From Nageia nagi (lineage: Eukaryota; Pinophyta): 64,000 bases of DNA. Shown in pieces: positions 1 to 13,872 of this stretch. The number at the start of each line of letters is the position of its first letter. Position 1 is the stretch's first letter. Under the pieces are notes generated by a model. It worked only from the letters and a program-made list of their open reading frames with translations, was not told where the DNA came from and ran no database searches. The stretch lies in contig JBITNC010000002.1 in the NCBI GenBank assembly GCA_050084985.1, positions 17,980,001 to 18,044,000 of the forward strand, given 5' to 3'. The position numbers and the translations under genes are program-made.

Positions 1-1072
1 ATTGTATGAGAGATCCACTGATTCTTGTCATATACGAAACTTACAATTGAATTTGACCTAAACCACACCGAGGAAGATGCACTTCTACAAACAAAGAGTG
101 CATTACACCCCATTTCTGTTTTATATCTCCTATGTATTCTTTGTAGAAGCAATCTAGGCCGCAATGCCAACCACATCTAGACATAAAAAGGTCCTTTCAT
201 GGCCTGATGACCGTTGGAACTTGGGCCTCCATGTTCGTGTGTTTGTCTTCATCTTCCTGTAAGGATTAAGCATGGGATGGGATTGGGATTGGGATTTGGA
301 TCCATGGAAACTTTTTGATAACTAATTGGTTTGCATTTTGAACTAATCGAGCAGTAATATTAACTACTAATGTTGACCTGGTGCCACGCAGGGCCTCAGT
401 TTTCAACCATAACATGCTGGACGAATGTCTGTCATGCTCCTAGTGCTATCACTTCAGTGTCTAGAGGAGTGGTTGGAGTGGCTTAGGCACTTCTTTTGTC
501 GTTTCAAATCACACGCTACCTTGCCCATAAAAAACTATTTCTTCTGATAGAATATGGAGCCCAACTTTCATAGGAAACGAAGGATTCCACCAGGTTGATC
601 TCCAGTGTCTATATGATCGATCTTGTTTTTATTTGCAGAGAATAAAAGTTTTAGTGTTTATTAATTTTTGAGCCCTTCTCCTATAGGGTATAGGGATCCT
701 TGAATAGGGAACAGTAGCATCGAAATTTGGTTTCGAATGACGGCTCTGGCAGATTTCATAGTCCTTCTCAGATGTCACATGTTGCCCCTAACAATATTTG
801 TCATTTAATATTATTTGTGGACCTCAAAGGACAAACCCAACATCGAAGAGATTTGACAGCTTTTTCCATACTTGATTTTACTTCCATAATTTCCCTGTCC
901 TCCATGTTAATCCCGTGAAGTTGTTTGTTATAATCAGACAGAAGTATCGTAAAATACGAAGTGGGCAGACTAGAAATCGATTCCAATCTCTCTACCGTTT
1001 ACTGGGTTCGTTCATATTTGCAATTTAAGATTGAGGGGTGTTCCCCTAATCGATTCTGGCCGAGGAAAAACA
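1..1072. other. Upstream region of the first SPARK gene
   Basis: I see no coding region. A short GGGATT run (four copies with variation) lies at about 270-300. The last few hundred bases should hold the promoter and 5' leader of the gene starting at 1073, but I could not pick out a convincing TATA box. Confidence 0.4.
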
Positions 1073-2307
1073 ATGAGAAGCAAAAGAGATTTCATCATGA
1101 TGATCATTGTTTTAGCAACTTACGTCGTTTGCTCACAATCGTTAAGATATGTGAATGGCAATAATGGAGTTCTAAGATCTGAGGAGCCTCTGATACCTGC
1201 GTTTCCTGTAGCCCACCAGGGCAATAAGACGTGCCATCTTGATCTCTCGGACGAACTCTTCGGCGGAGTGAAGGAAGCCTGCGGGCAGGGAAAAAGTTTA
1301 GACAGGAACCGGTGTTGCCCTGTGTTGGCTGCCTGGTTGTACGCTGCCCACGCCAAAACGGCCTTGCAAACGGCGGTTTCCCCCGTCTCTGATGATAAGC
1401 CGGTTCTGCCCGATGACTCCCTGCCCTGTGTTAACACTCTTCAGGATTCTCTCAACAGCCGTGGCATTCGTATCCCTCGTCCCAACGCCACCTGCGATGC
1501 AATCATCTGCTTCTGCGGCATTCGCCTCCATCAGCTCACCTCCCTCACCTGTCCCTCTGCTTTGAATTTCAGTATTCTCCATCGCAATGTTACAATGTAC
1601 ACGCACACATCAACACTCCAAGCATTAGAGTTAAATTGTACCGATCCTTCTTATCAAGGATGTACGAGATGCCTCAAGACCCTCGACAAGGTAATTCTAT
1701 GTTTCAATCTTTCAGTTTATCATGAATTATATTGTTTTTTCACCTCAAACATACATTACTTCTGTAATATTGCTAGTGGAAAGGCATTTCCCATAAATAT
1801 ATATTGATTTATGGGAATGTTAAAATTTTTTTGCCTTTCCCTTTTCTCAAGTTACATTAGACACTTTTATTGCTTAGTATATATCTTACCCTACAATCCT
1901 ATTGACATTTTTTATCATCAATGGAAATTAATATATATTTCTATTTTCTTGTGCGTTGTTGGTTGCAGCTCAAGGGCAAAGAGGAGGGATCTTCTTCCGA
2001 CAGGAGGACCAAAATGTATAGCAGAGACTGTGAGCTAATGGGACTGACGTGGTTGTTGGCAATGAATAAGACGGCTTACATTCCCACGGTGTCAGCAGTT
2101 CTAAGAGCTCTCGTGTACAGCAATCACCCACCTCGCCAATCAGAATGCAGTCCAGACAAACAGAACATGCCGCTTGCAGTGGATTCTGCCGAGCTCTACC
2201 AGTCTTCTTCTGCATCCATCGCCACACCAAGTGTTGTTGGTAGCCATGTCATAGCTTTCTGCTCCACTGGGATTTCTCTGTTGCTTCTGATTTTGAACAG
2301 ATTTTGA
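1073..2307 (+). CDS. GPI-anchored SPARK-type protein, At4g28100-like (copy A, two exons)
   Basis: Exon 1 is 1073-1690 and exon 2 is 1969-2307, with a phase-0 GT-AG intron (donor gtaattc, acceptor ggttgcag). The product is 318 residues. Residues 1 to about 27 form a signal peptide (MRSKRDFIMMIIVLATYVVC). A cysteine-rich extracellular region follows, with the motifs CHLDLSDELFGGVKEACG, CCPVLAAWLYAAHA, NATCDAIICFCGIRLHQL and CTDPSYQGCTRCLK. Exon 2 carries YSRDCELMGLTWLLA and NKTAYIPTVSAVLRA. The last 20-25 residues are hydrophobic and end the protein, as expected for a GPI-attachment signal. Several N-x-S/T sites fit a secreted, glycosylated protein. This matches plant uncharacterised GPI-anchored proteins of the At4g28100/At1g61900 type, which act at the plasma membrane with unknown ligand. 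The start at 1073 was chosen over the upstream ATG at 1031 because it puts the signal peptide at the N-terminus, as in the paralogue at 6837-7915. An AATAAA at 2511-2516 could be the poly(A) signal. Confidence 0.88.
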
Positions 2308-3599
2308 AGACTTTATTTACAGAAAGAACTGTATCACTGATGAACTGCATTTAGCAGACATCCACTTCCTGTGTAATATTATTTCGTTTTGCGTCCAATA
2401 CAAAAACATGTATGTGAATAGTGTTATCAGTAAAAACTGCATTGTGTTTTAGCTTTCTGGGTGTGCATTATTCAGACAACGTAGAAGGCCCCGAAACTTC
2501 AATAATGGACAATAAATGCCTTTCCATGACTAATGATAAGTTTGTTAATAACCGTTAGCATTTATACAACCCATTTCAGTTTTTGAACAAGAGACTATTA
2601 AAGCAAGAAATATGTTGTAACTCTGGATATGAGTGTGATGCTCATGGTAGTCCAGTGTGAATCAAATTACAGTCTAAATTGCACAAGCAAGATTCTGAAT
2701 CTGAATCGTATTGGAAGCTCAACCCACACTGCACAAGAACCATAAACAGAACTATTCCACAAGTTTTCAGCCCTTTCCCCTGTTCAAGGCCTGCTATTTA
2801 CCTAATATGACGTTCTGCCACTTGATAGCTTTAGTCAGAGCAGAGAAAGCTGCACGTAAATTGTGGGACCGGTCCATCAGGCATCGGCTTCTGTGAAGTG
2901 ATAGCAATATGATCATCCATTCCCTCCAAAATACTCAATATTTAAAAACACTGAAATAAAATACAACTCTATAACATACCATCTTGTCTTAGTTGTATCT
3001 CTCCCATCTTTATGTTATATTGAGTGCACAATAAGTTATACCCATTTCTTTATTGCCCACTCATTCATATTTCCATCTAAGCCATATAAAACTTGAAGAT
3101 TATTATAGACCTTCTCTTAGGCTCCCTTTACATGGTCAAATTTGGTTGGTGATAATAATGTTTCTATTACAAGTGTTATCTTGTGAATAAATTATAATGG
3201 ATATGTTATGATTCATTTTACATATCATGTATTTTAAAAAGAGCTTGTACGATTCATATTATTAAGGTTTCTATCTTTTATAAGAGTTTTATTCTTATTG
3301 GTTGGATTATATTGTACTAGTTTTCTTTAATAGATTTGTCTCTTGAAAATCATTTCATTCTATAAGTAGTAGTTAATTGTTTAACATCTTTTTAAATCTA
3401 TTGATTTATAGGATCTATCAAAGGTTGTTTAGAAGTAAATATATATCAATTAAGTATTTGAATGATTCTTTCTCATAAAAATATTGAACAATGCATAAAT
3501 GTACAAATATGCTAAGAAAAATAAGAATACTCTCAATAACAATTGACAATAATCACTCACACCCACCCAATGAAAATAAATCATTAAAAAAAAAGCTAG

Positions 3600-3805
3600 A
3601 TCTATATCAAGCATAATATAATGATATTTGCTAAAATCTCCTAATAGTAACTTATCACATCTTGTAAGGGGATTTGGGAGATAACTGAAGTATGATGGCA
3701 CCCACATTGAACATCTCAAATTCTACTCCCATCTTTAACATTGGTGATATTTAAAAACTCTTGATAGCTCCTACAAACCAATAGGTTTAAAGGACATTAA
3801 ATGTT
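3600..3805 (-). repeat. Dispersed repeat, minus-strand copy (relative at 43.4 kb)
   Basis: Read on the minus strand, the stretch containing cctttaaacctattggtttg, then taggagctatcaagag and aaatatcaccaatg, and then a gggag-ttga-like word, matches the repeat copies at 43278-43690 on the plus strand. The family is not one I recognise and the ends are approximate. Confidence 0.6.
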
Positions 3806-5130
3806 GGATATACCTTTATTAGTGTTTCAAAAAATATTAGAAAAAAGTTTAAATTTAATAAACACAATTCTTTTATTTTAAATGAGGAGCATTCGTTGTT
3901 GGCTCAAAAACATCGAATCTCATAGCGAGAATCTACTACTGACCCGACAACAATGAATCTTATTGTCAACCTATTACAACAAATTGATTGCCCCAAACTC
4001 CTATACCTTTCCATCCTCCCTTTTACATAGCTACTTCAAATATAGCATCCAAACCCTCTTCTTATAAGCTCCAACCTCAACCTTGTACCAACAGGAGGTA
4101 ATCCAACTACAAATAGGGGAGAAGTTGAGCACCCATCCACCAAAATTTATTTCTTGATATTTTTAAGTGTGTTCAAACCATAACAAGATCTACAAATAGA
4201 AAAATGTATTTAGATGGAGTTCGAGAGGATGGCTTGTAAAGTAAAGTTAAAATTGGAGGATATTCGGAGTTATGAAAATCATAGTATTCATGTTCTTTAA
4301 ATTATGAGGGAGTCCCTTGGCTTAATTATTGTATTTTTGAGTAATAATGTTATCATTGAATTCTTGAGTTTATATAAAATACATTAAGTCATTAAGGTTA
4401 TTTTCATTTTTTTCTTAACAACCTAACAAGGTTAATGTTACATACATCATGAAAGATAAAATCCATAGTTTTCTTATGATAATTATTCTTAAAATAATAT
4501 TTAGTAAGAAGAAATAAAAGAAGAATATTACATTCTATGTGAATAAGAATTTTCTCTTATTGACAAGCATCACAATACAATTTAGAAAAAGAATTTATTT
4601 TATTAATTCTAATATATCTATGCAATGAATTCAGAAAATTTATATAAAATATTTCTTAATATCAAAATATGTTTACCCATTTTACAAGTGAATATATACT
4701 TTTCTAAATCTTTTACATGTGAACTAGGTTTTTTCTTGAATATATATGAACCATTCATGTGAACTCTACCTTTAATGTTGATCTTAAATAGATCTACAAA
4801 GATTTCTAATTGATTTAAAATTTATAAGTAACATTAGAAGGTAATGTGCAAATCTATTCAATAATACATTTGATTAGTTATAAACAAAAACCTTTAGCCT
4901 TAGTATATTTTCAATGCATAAATGTGAAACGTGATCTCTTCCTTCCCCTTAAATATAAGAAACTCAAGGATGCTAAGTCCAAAAGAGATGGGATAGTTTA
5001 TGATCTTGTGAATCAAGATACTAGTCATCAAGATAACATAGTTAAATTAATGAATTGTTTAGTTTTTATGAATATGTTTAAGATATTTTTATAATTATTT
5101 GATTTCTTTATGATACTAGATCACGTTCAA

Positions 5131-5370
5131 TATCATTTTTGGTGATCCATGAACATTAATATCAATTTTAATATAGAAAATTAGAATGTAATAATTTTAA
5201 GAGTTATAATAATATTCATAAAAAATGTAATAATATTTTTGTAGCGAAAATGTACCAAAAATTTATGAGATTATTGTGACAATTTTTAATGATTAGAAAT
5301 TTATAAGTTAAATATAAATTGAAATTGAAATTTGATATTAATGTTCATGGGTGATCAAAAATGGTCAATG
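5131..5370. repeat. Foldback (inverted repeat), MITE-like
   Basis: The left arm (about 5131-5170) contains ccatgaacattaatatcaat. The right arm (about 5331-5367) contains its reverse complement with a few changes (tttgatattaatgttcatgg). The arms are about 35-40 bp and the centre about 160 bp is AT-rich. The size and shape suit a miniature inverted-repeat element. I could not fix a target duplication. Confidence 0.55.
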
Positions 5371-6836
5371 AGATTGTAGAAAAATACATATAATAAAGGT
5401 AAGGGAGTGCTTAATGTAACTTTGATGTGTAAGAGAGAGAACGTCAAAAATACATCAAGTCTAAGTATGAGAGAAAACCTACTTATTAAGAGTTAAAGAG
5501 GCTTCCATCAACATTTAATATTAGGAAACAATTCTTGATGTGACAATCAAAAAAAGTAACCATAATGGATTTAACAATAATGCATTGATGAGTAATCCTG
5601 CTAAAGTTATCAAGGTTTATGTAACGCTTATAATTAATAGCTTGCTACACACCATAAGATATAATAAATCTCAAACTCCTTGTGTTGTAATCTCTTAACT
5701 AACTTTTTAATTCATTTGAAATATCTAAAATTTTCTTTATTTATATGATTAAATAGTTTTTAGTATGATATTACTATAATTCAAGTAAATGAATTATTAC
5801 TCATTTAAATTATTAATAATTTTATCGATGAGAAATTAATCCTATAACAAAGATGTCATAAAAAAGTTGACAAATGATAACATGAGATGTTAAATAACTT
5901 TTTAATTTATTTGAAAGATTGAACTTTTTTTTCATTCATGTGGGTAGATAGTTTTTAACTTCAACCAGATTTTGTTATTTATTAAAAATGACAAATGATA
6001 ACATGAGGTCTGTTAAATTAAAAAAAAAGCCTGTTAAAGAATTTTTCTTTTCTTTTTTGTTATTTGTTAAAATTTAGTCATCTTGCTTATTTGAAAATTT
6101 GATTGTTGGTTTTATGGATGAGAAACTATTCCAATAGCAAGAAAAGTGATGGTACTCAATTAATTAAACTTTGATTATATTACATTAAAATATTAGCACC
6201 ATTGCCATTCCATACGCCTGACAAATCTCCATCCTCTGTCATGCTCAAGTGTCTGTCTGCCTAACCCGTTTTTTACGTTTATTAACAGAAAAAGCGTAGC
6301 TTTCAACTTTCACGTTAAATAACGGTTCTTCTGGTCTACAGATAAGGAGCCTAACAGCCAGTGAAAATGGCAGCAATCACTCCACAGAAGAAGGAAACTC
6401 TTCTCTGTCTCAAATTTCAATGCCTAATCCTGCTCCTTGATCGGTACATGGTTGGAGAAATCGAGAACAGAAATTAATGTCTCCGGGAATAATCTATGAT
6501 TGATCAGTAACCACGAGATTCACATTGACATGCCCATTGCCCATTCATTCATTAAAATTCCTACTTTCAGAGGATTCTGTCTGCATACCCGCACGCTCTC
6601 TGCATTCATTTCATTTATCTAATCCTACTGAAGTTATTACAAACTCTATTAAATTCGCTTCGGAGTTTTACCCACAAAGGAGGGCATTTCCCAATCATAA
6701 GCACAATCATTCATATGATTCTATTAACATGGTAGGACTCAGCGCAATTAATAGATGGGCCCAAAAAAATTTACACAGAAAGTGGGAGTCCCCAACAGAA
6801 AATGGGTTGTTAGGTACCAATAATACCATGCATTCC

Positions 6837-7915
6837 CTAAATTGCTCTCAGAAACAGTAGTAGCAACAATGTGCAGAAAAGGGTCATGAAGCCGGTAGGA
6901 TTTCTCCAGCGGAAGATAATAGAATAGGAAGAAGAAGAAGATTGGGAGAGCTCAACAGAGTCCACAGCCAGCGGCATGTTTTCTTGGTCAGGACTACAAT
7001 GAGATTGGTGAGTGCTGTACATAAGGGCTCTCAGCACCGCAGAAACAGTAGGAATATAGGCCGTCTTGTTCTTGGCCAACAGCCATGTTAGACCCATTAA
7101 TTCACAGTCTCTGCTGTACATTCTGCTGGTTCTGTCAGAGTATTCTTTCTTCTTTCCAGGAGTGCCCTTCAGCTGAAACCCAGAACCCAAAAAACAAATA
7201 AAAAACAGAAAAAAAACACACAAGATCAGCTAAAAGATTGATTATGAAGGGAAGTGTATATTTTAGAAGAGATATAGGAATTCACCTTCTCGATGGTTTT
7301 CAGGCATCTGGTGCATCCCTGGTAAGAGGGATCAGTACAGTTGGTTTCCAGGCCATGAAGGGCAGAAGTAGTAGGCTTCGTGGTATTATTATTATGATGG
7401 GTAGCTGTGAGATTGAAGGAGACTGTGCAGGTAAGGGAGCTGAGCTGATGGAGGCGTATTCCGCAGAAGCAGAGAATTGTGTCGCAGGTGGCGTTGGGGC
7501 GGAGAATGTCGATTCCCCTCGTCTTCAGAGATGCCTGAAGACTGTTAACGCACGTCTGCGAGTTGTCGGGCAGCAGGGGTTGATCGCCGGCAGCGGGAGG
7601 CGCCGCCGGTTGCAGCGCCGCCCGGGCGTGGGCAGCGTATAACCAGGCGGCCAAAACCGGGCAACAGCGGCTCCGGTCCAACGTTTTTCCCTCCCCACAA
7701 GCCTCCTTAACTCCGCCAAAAAGCTCATCCGAGAGGTCGAGATAGCACTTCTCCTTTTGCTGTTGGACGACAGGGAGTGCAGGAACAGTGCTGGAATCCT
7801 CGCCGGGGACCAGAGGCTGGTCTGAACTCATCACAACTCCATTCACCATGGAAGAAGAAGAACTGCAAATCATTATTGTTGTCAACAATGCAAGAATGGG
7901 TTTTGGATCTCTCAT
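6837..7915 (-). CDS. GPI-anchored SPARK-type protein, At4g28100-like (copy B, two exons)
   Basis: On the minus strand exon 1 runs 7915-7286 and exon 2 runs 7172-6837, giving 321 residues. The phase-0 intron follows CLKTIEK, exactly where copy A is interrupted after CLKTLDK. The protein has a signal peptide (MRDPKPILALLTTIMICSSS), then the motifs CYLDLSDELFGGVKEACGEG, CCPVLAAWLYAAHARAA, NATCDTILCFCGIRLHQL, CTDPSYQGCTRCLK, YSRDCELMGLTWLLA and NKTAYIPTVSAVLRA. It ends in a hydrophobic tail (TLFCTLLLLLFLRAI) suited to GPI attachment. It has an alanine/proline-rich insert (LQPAAPPAAGDQPL) where copy A has a serine/valine version. In-frame ATGs lie upstream at 8098, 7981 and 7948. I chose 7915 because it aligns with copy A and because a TATA box at 8005-7998 would place the transcript start downstream of 8098 and at or after 7981. 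The role is as for copy A, surface protein of unknown ligand. Confidence 0.88.
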
Positions 7916-7997
7916 AGTTGAGATTGGAATGCGAAATACCCTCAACATTCTAGGATCGATTCGATTCAATACGCTATTCATTTTTTGAATGTGAATG

Positions 7998-8005
7998 TAT
8001 TTATA
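7998..8005 (-). promoter_or_regulatory. TATA box of SPARK gene copy B
   Basis: TATAAATA on the minus strand, about 85 bp upstream of the chosen ATG at 7915 and only about 17 bp upstream of the ATG at 7981. With the usual 25-35 bp spacing, transcription would begin near 7970, which supports the start at 7915. It sits in clean sequence context (gcctataaatacattc). Confidence 0.55.
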
Positions 8006-8280
8006 GGCAGAAGGATTCACGGGGGTCAATATGCAGGCAGTGGCACACCGGCTGCAATTTTTCCTAACCAGACAATAAAAAAAACCCCAAAATTGCAAAA
8101 GCTGTCAATCTTTGTTGTTGGCTTTGTCTGTTGTTACTGGGATATGATATTTTACGAAAAGGGCGAAAGACACATGTGATGTTATCTGTGACTGCAGTAC
8201 TCCCAGGACAGCCGGATGCCTCCTCTTGATATGAAATCACACTTGCCCCGTCTCATCGCTGTCAACAATACGAATTTAAC

Positions 8281-8607
8281 CCACCTCATAAAACCCATAA
8301 ATAAACCCAATTGGATTAAACTATCTAATCACAGGAATCTAGAATGTGAAGCCCGTATGTACACTGAAATTTTTCTAGGGTAATGGGTATTTTTTGTGGG
8401 TTTTGGCCGATTCATCATTATTAAGCTAACTGAAATTCGAGATTGTCCACCTCATAAAACCCATAAATAAACCCATTAGGATTAAACTATCTAATCACAG
8501 GAATCTATAATGTGAAGCCCGTATGTACACTGAAATTTTTCTGGGTTCATGGGTATTTTTGTGGGTTTTTGCCAATTCATCATTATTAAGCTAACTGAAA
8601 TTCAAGA
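8281..8607. repeat. Direct tandem duplication, 166-bp period
   Basis: Unit 1 begins at 8281 and unit 2 at 8447, both with ccacctcataaaacccataa. They stay near-identical through gtgaagcccgtatgtacact and end near ctaactgaaattc. Only scattered substitutions and short indels separate them, so the duplication is recent. It lies 360-700 bp upstream of SPARK copy B, in its probable promoter region. Confidence 0.9.
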
Positions 8608-10914
8608 TGGAGTTTGATGGTATCTAAGACTAGCTGATGGGTGTAGAGAGAATTGAGGTCCACACAACAGGAAATCTGTACCGCCGTCATTCTCATCCAA
8701 AATTCCAATCCAGAGAGTATCGTCTCTTTTATCATAACAAGCAAAAAGTAGCTTGACTAAATTAGAATCATTGAGGATGGATGAAGATGTTTTTCAATTA
8801 TATTCCTTTTGTTTAATCCCTCCACCTTTTCCGAGACCGTCGTAGAACCATGGGCGCTCGCAAACAAATGTAGAAGAGCACATATTCACCAGAGACCAAA
8901 ACAAATGGAAAGTGGACGAGGGAAAGGCAACCGTCTTTATAGATACCTTTTACGTTTTCAAGGAGCCTGAGAATTTAAAAAATAGCTCGCCGGAACAGGT
9001 TTTGGACATGAGAGGTTAATACAGATGTGGCTGTCCATTCCAGAAAAGAGGAGGGATGGGTATTCATACCAAACTGATGCTTGTTTCACCAATTAAAAAA
9101 TGCAGACCATGTTGTGCCCAATTGCAGGAAAGTCTACTGTGAATGGCGTAGCAGCATTAGATCCTCTTGGAAAGGAAGGGGATGTGGTTGTTATTAGGTC
9201 TTATTAGGTCAAGATTAGCACCTAAAACATTGACCCAAAAGGGCAATTCAATGAGGATGTGGTAGAATAGTGCTTAGGGTAAGCAAAAGCAAACTACTAT
9301 CACATTATTTTCAAATGAAATCTGGAAGATTATTTTCAAAACATCAAATGATAATAAATGAATCTAGGATACATTATATGTACACTTATGTTCTAGATCT
9401 ATCCATGACAGAATGTAATAATTTTGATTTCTTTTGAATTGGGGAGGATAGGATGTTGATGTCTAGTGGTATATATTTCAACAATGCATAATTGAGGACC
9501 TTAACTTTATGAGATTATATAGAATGATATTTTTTTACTTTTCATTTATGATACATTCCTTCAATAACATAAATGATAAGATAATAGTTACCAAAATTGT
9601 TTTCTATAAGGATGTACATTCTTTTAAATCTTTTTTAAATGTTTAAAAAAATTAATTAAACTTTATAACATTCTATTTAAGAAGAATGTTGAGATTTGAA
9701 CTTCAACCTCCACAATAAAAATTACTTGTTATATCAATTCATTTTTAGTGCTTAGACCCAAGGTTCATTTTAAGAGTTTCTATCTTAATTTTTTTTAATA
9801 GAAATTAAGATGAATTCAATTAGTAGGTTTAACAAATTTGAGAAAATAGGGCATCAAAATGATAGTGATTTAAAATAAAAGTTAAAAAATAAACGGTAAA
9901 AAAAATGAATTTAAAGTTTTACAATTTTTAAGAATTCATTCCAAGGTAATTTAGACTACGATGCAATCAAACGGTTGCAGCATGTGACTAGGCAATTGCA
10001 ACATGCAACTGGATGGTTGCAACATGCAAACACACAATCAAACGATTGCAACGTACAATTAGATGGTTGCAACCAGACAGTTGTAACATTATATCGAGTG
10101 GATGCACATTGGTTGCATAAAAGTATGTCAACAATATATGTAACATGCAATGGCATATGAGACTTAAATAGATTGGAAGTAGAAATAAAAATGAGTCTCT
10201 TAAATTTTAATTGAAACAAAGAAAAAAAAATATGAAATACTAAAACCATCATTAATGGTGATCAACTTAATTATAAGAATATTCAATATATTTATTCATT
10301 AATGATCTCATTTAATTTTTAAATAATATAAACCCATTAAATTCTATATATATATAATTGAATGATTGCATATTGATTAATTAATTTTATTTATTTATTA
10401 TTAATATTCATAATATTATTTATAATAAATTTGTATGAATATAATTTAAAAAATTAAAATAAAATTAATTTAGATTAATATAGCAACACTAAAATAATCA
10501 TTTACATGAATATAAAAAAGATTTTTTTTCAATATTCTACAAAAAATGATAATTACAATAAAAGATCTTATCCAATATTTAATGAAAGATTTGTAATTAT
10601 AATTTATCCCATGTTTATTATTTTTTCTTTTAATGATAGTTATACCTTTTAATAAAATGTTTATAAATCTAGAAAATAAATTTGTAATGTATTTAAGATT
10701 ACTAATTCTAATAACTTGTAGATCGATGTAACTTGTAGGTTAAGGTTGCATTGTGTAACCTATCTACAGGTTGCACAATAGAACTTGAAGGTTGGATGGT
10801 TGAAGGTTACACCACATCTACAATATGAAGGTTACAAATGCAACTTATAGGTTCTATCGCATCCCATCTATAATCGATCAATGGTATGGTGTAACTTGTA
10901 GGTTGCATTGTTGT
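8608..10914. other. Intergenic DNA with GGTTGCAA-rich simple repeats
   Basis: No gene is recognised. At about 9960-10145 degenerate units of roughly 20-28 bp recur around ggttgcaacatgcaa. At about 10715-10920 related words (aggttgca, cttgtaggtt) recur again, immediately before the Tnt1-like coding remnant. The stretch between is AT-rich with short homopolymer runs. Confidence 0.5.
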
Positions 10915-13548
<2,634 letters not shown>

Positions 13549-13872
13549 GTAATATTTCGAAATTAAGATGTTCCATTTCTACATGCCAAATTAAGTGGGA
13601 TGTTCCATTTCACTCTATTATCTAGTATTAAGAATTTATTTTTAATATTTTGTAATATTCTAGTATCAATGAGACATAATAAAATATAAATTTAACCCTA
13701 TGATGATGTGCACCTCATCCTTGGATGTAAAAATGCATTAAATTGAGCATACCAAGATGTATGTCCCTCTTCTATGGGTGTTAAAGTGATTTGCTAGTTA
13801 ATATAGGAGTCACTTATGTTTTATCATCAGGCATGGGCCATATTTGTAACTTATAGACATTAGTTTCTTTAA
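13549..13872. other. Junction segment between two copia relics
   Basis: About 320 bp that fits neither the Tnt1-like part before it nor the family A part after it. The word aagtgggatgttccattt occurs here, with atgttccatttc repeated at 13569 and 13608. No coding potential is seen. Confidence 0.4.

Larger units (their letters stand above)
2308..6836. other. Intergenic DNA between the convergent paralogues
   Basis: AT-rich DNA without a credible gene. It contains the minus-strand copy of a dispersed repeat (about 3600-3800), a foldback (5131-5370) and a roughly 200-bp spaced duplication at about 5697-5765 and 5893-5962, where both copies carry a version of taactttttaatttatttga. The words gacaaatgataacatgag also occur twice, near 5869 and 5990. 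The short open frames here show no recognisable domain. Confidence 0.5.

Noticed and set aside
1120-1606. Antisense frames of about 100 codons over SPARK copy A exon 1 (and similar ones over copy B)
   Set aside because: They are shadows of the GC-richer true exons; the sense frame has signal peptide, conserved motifs and splice sites.
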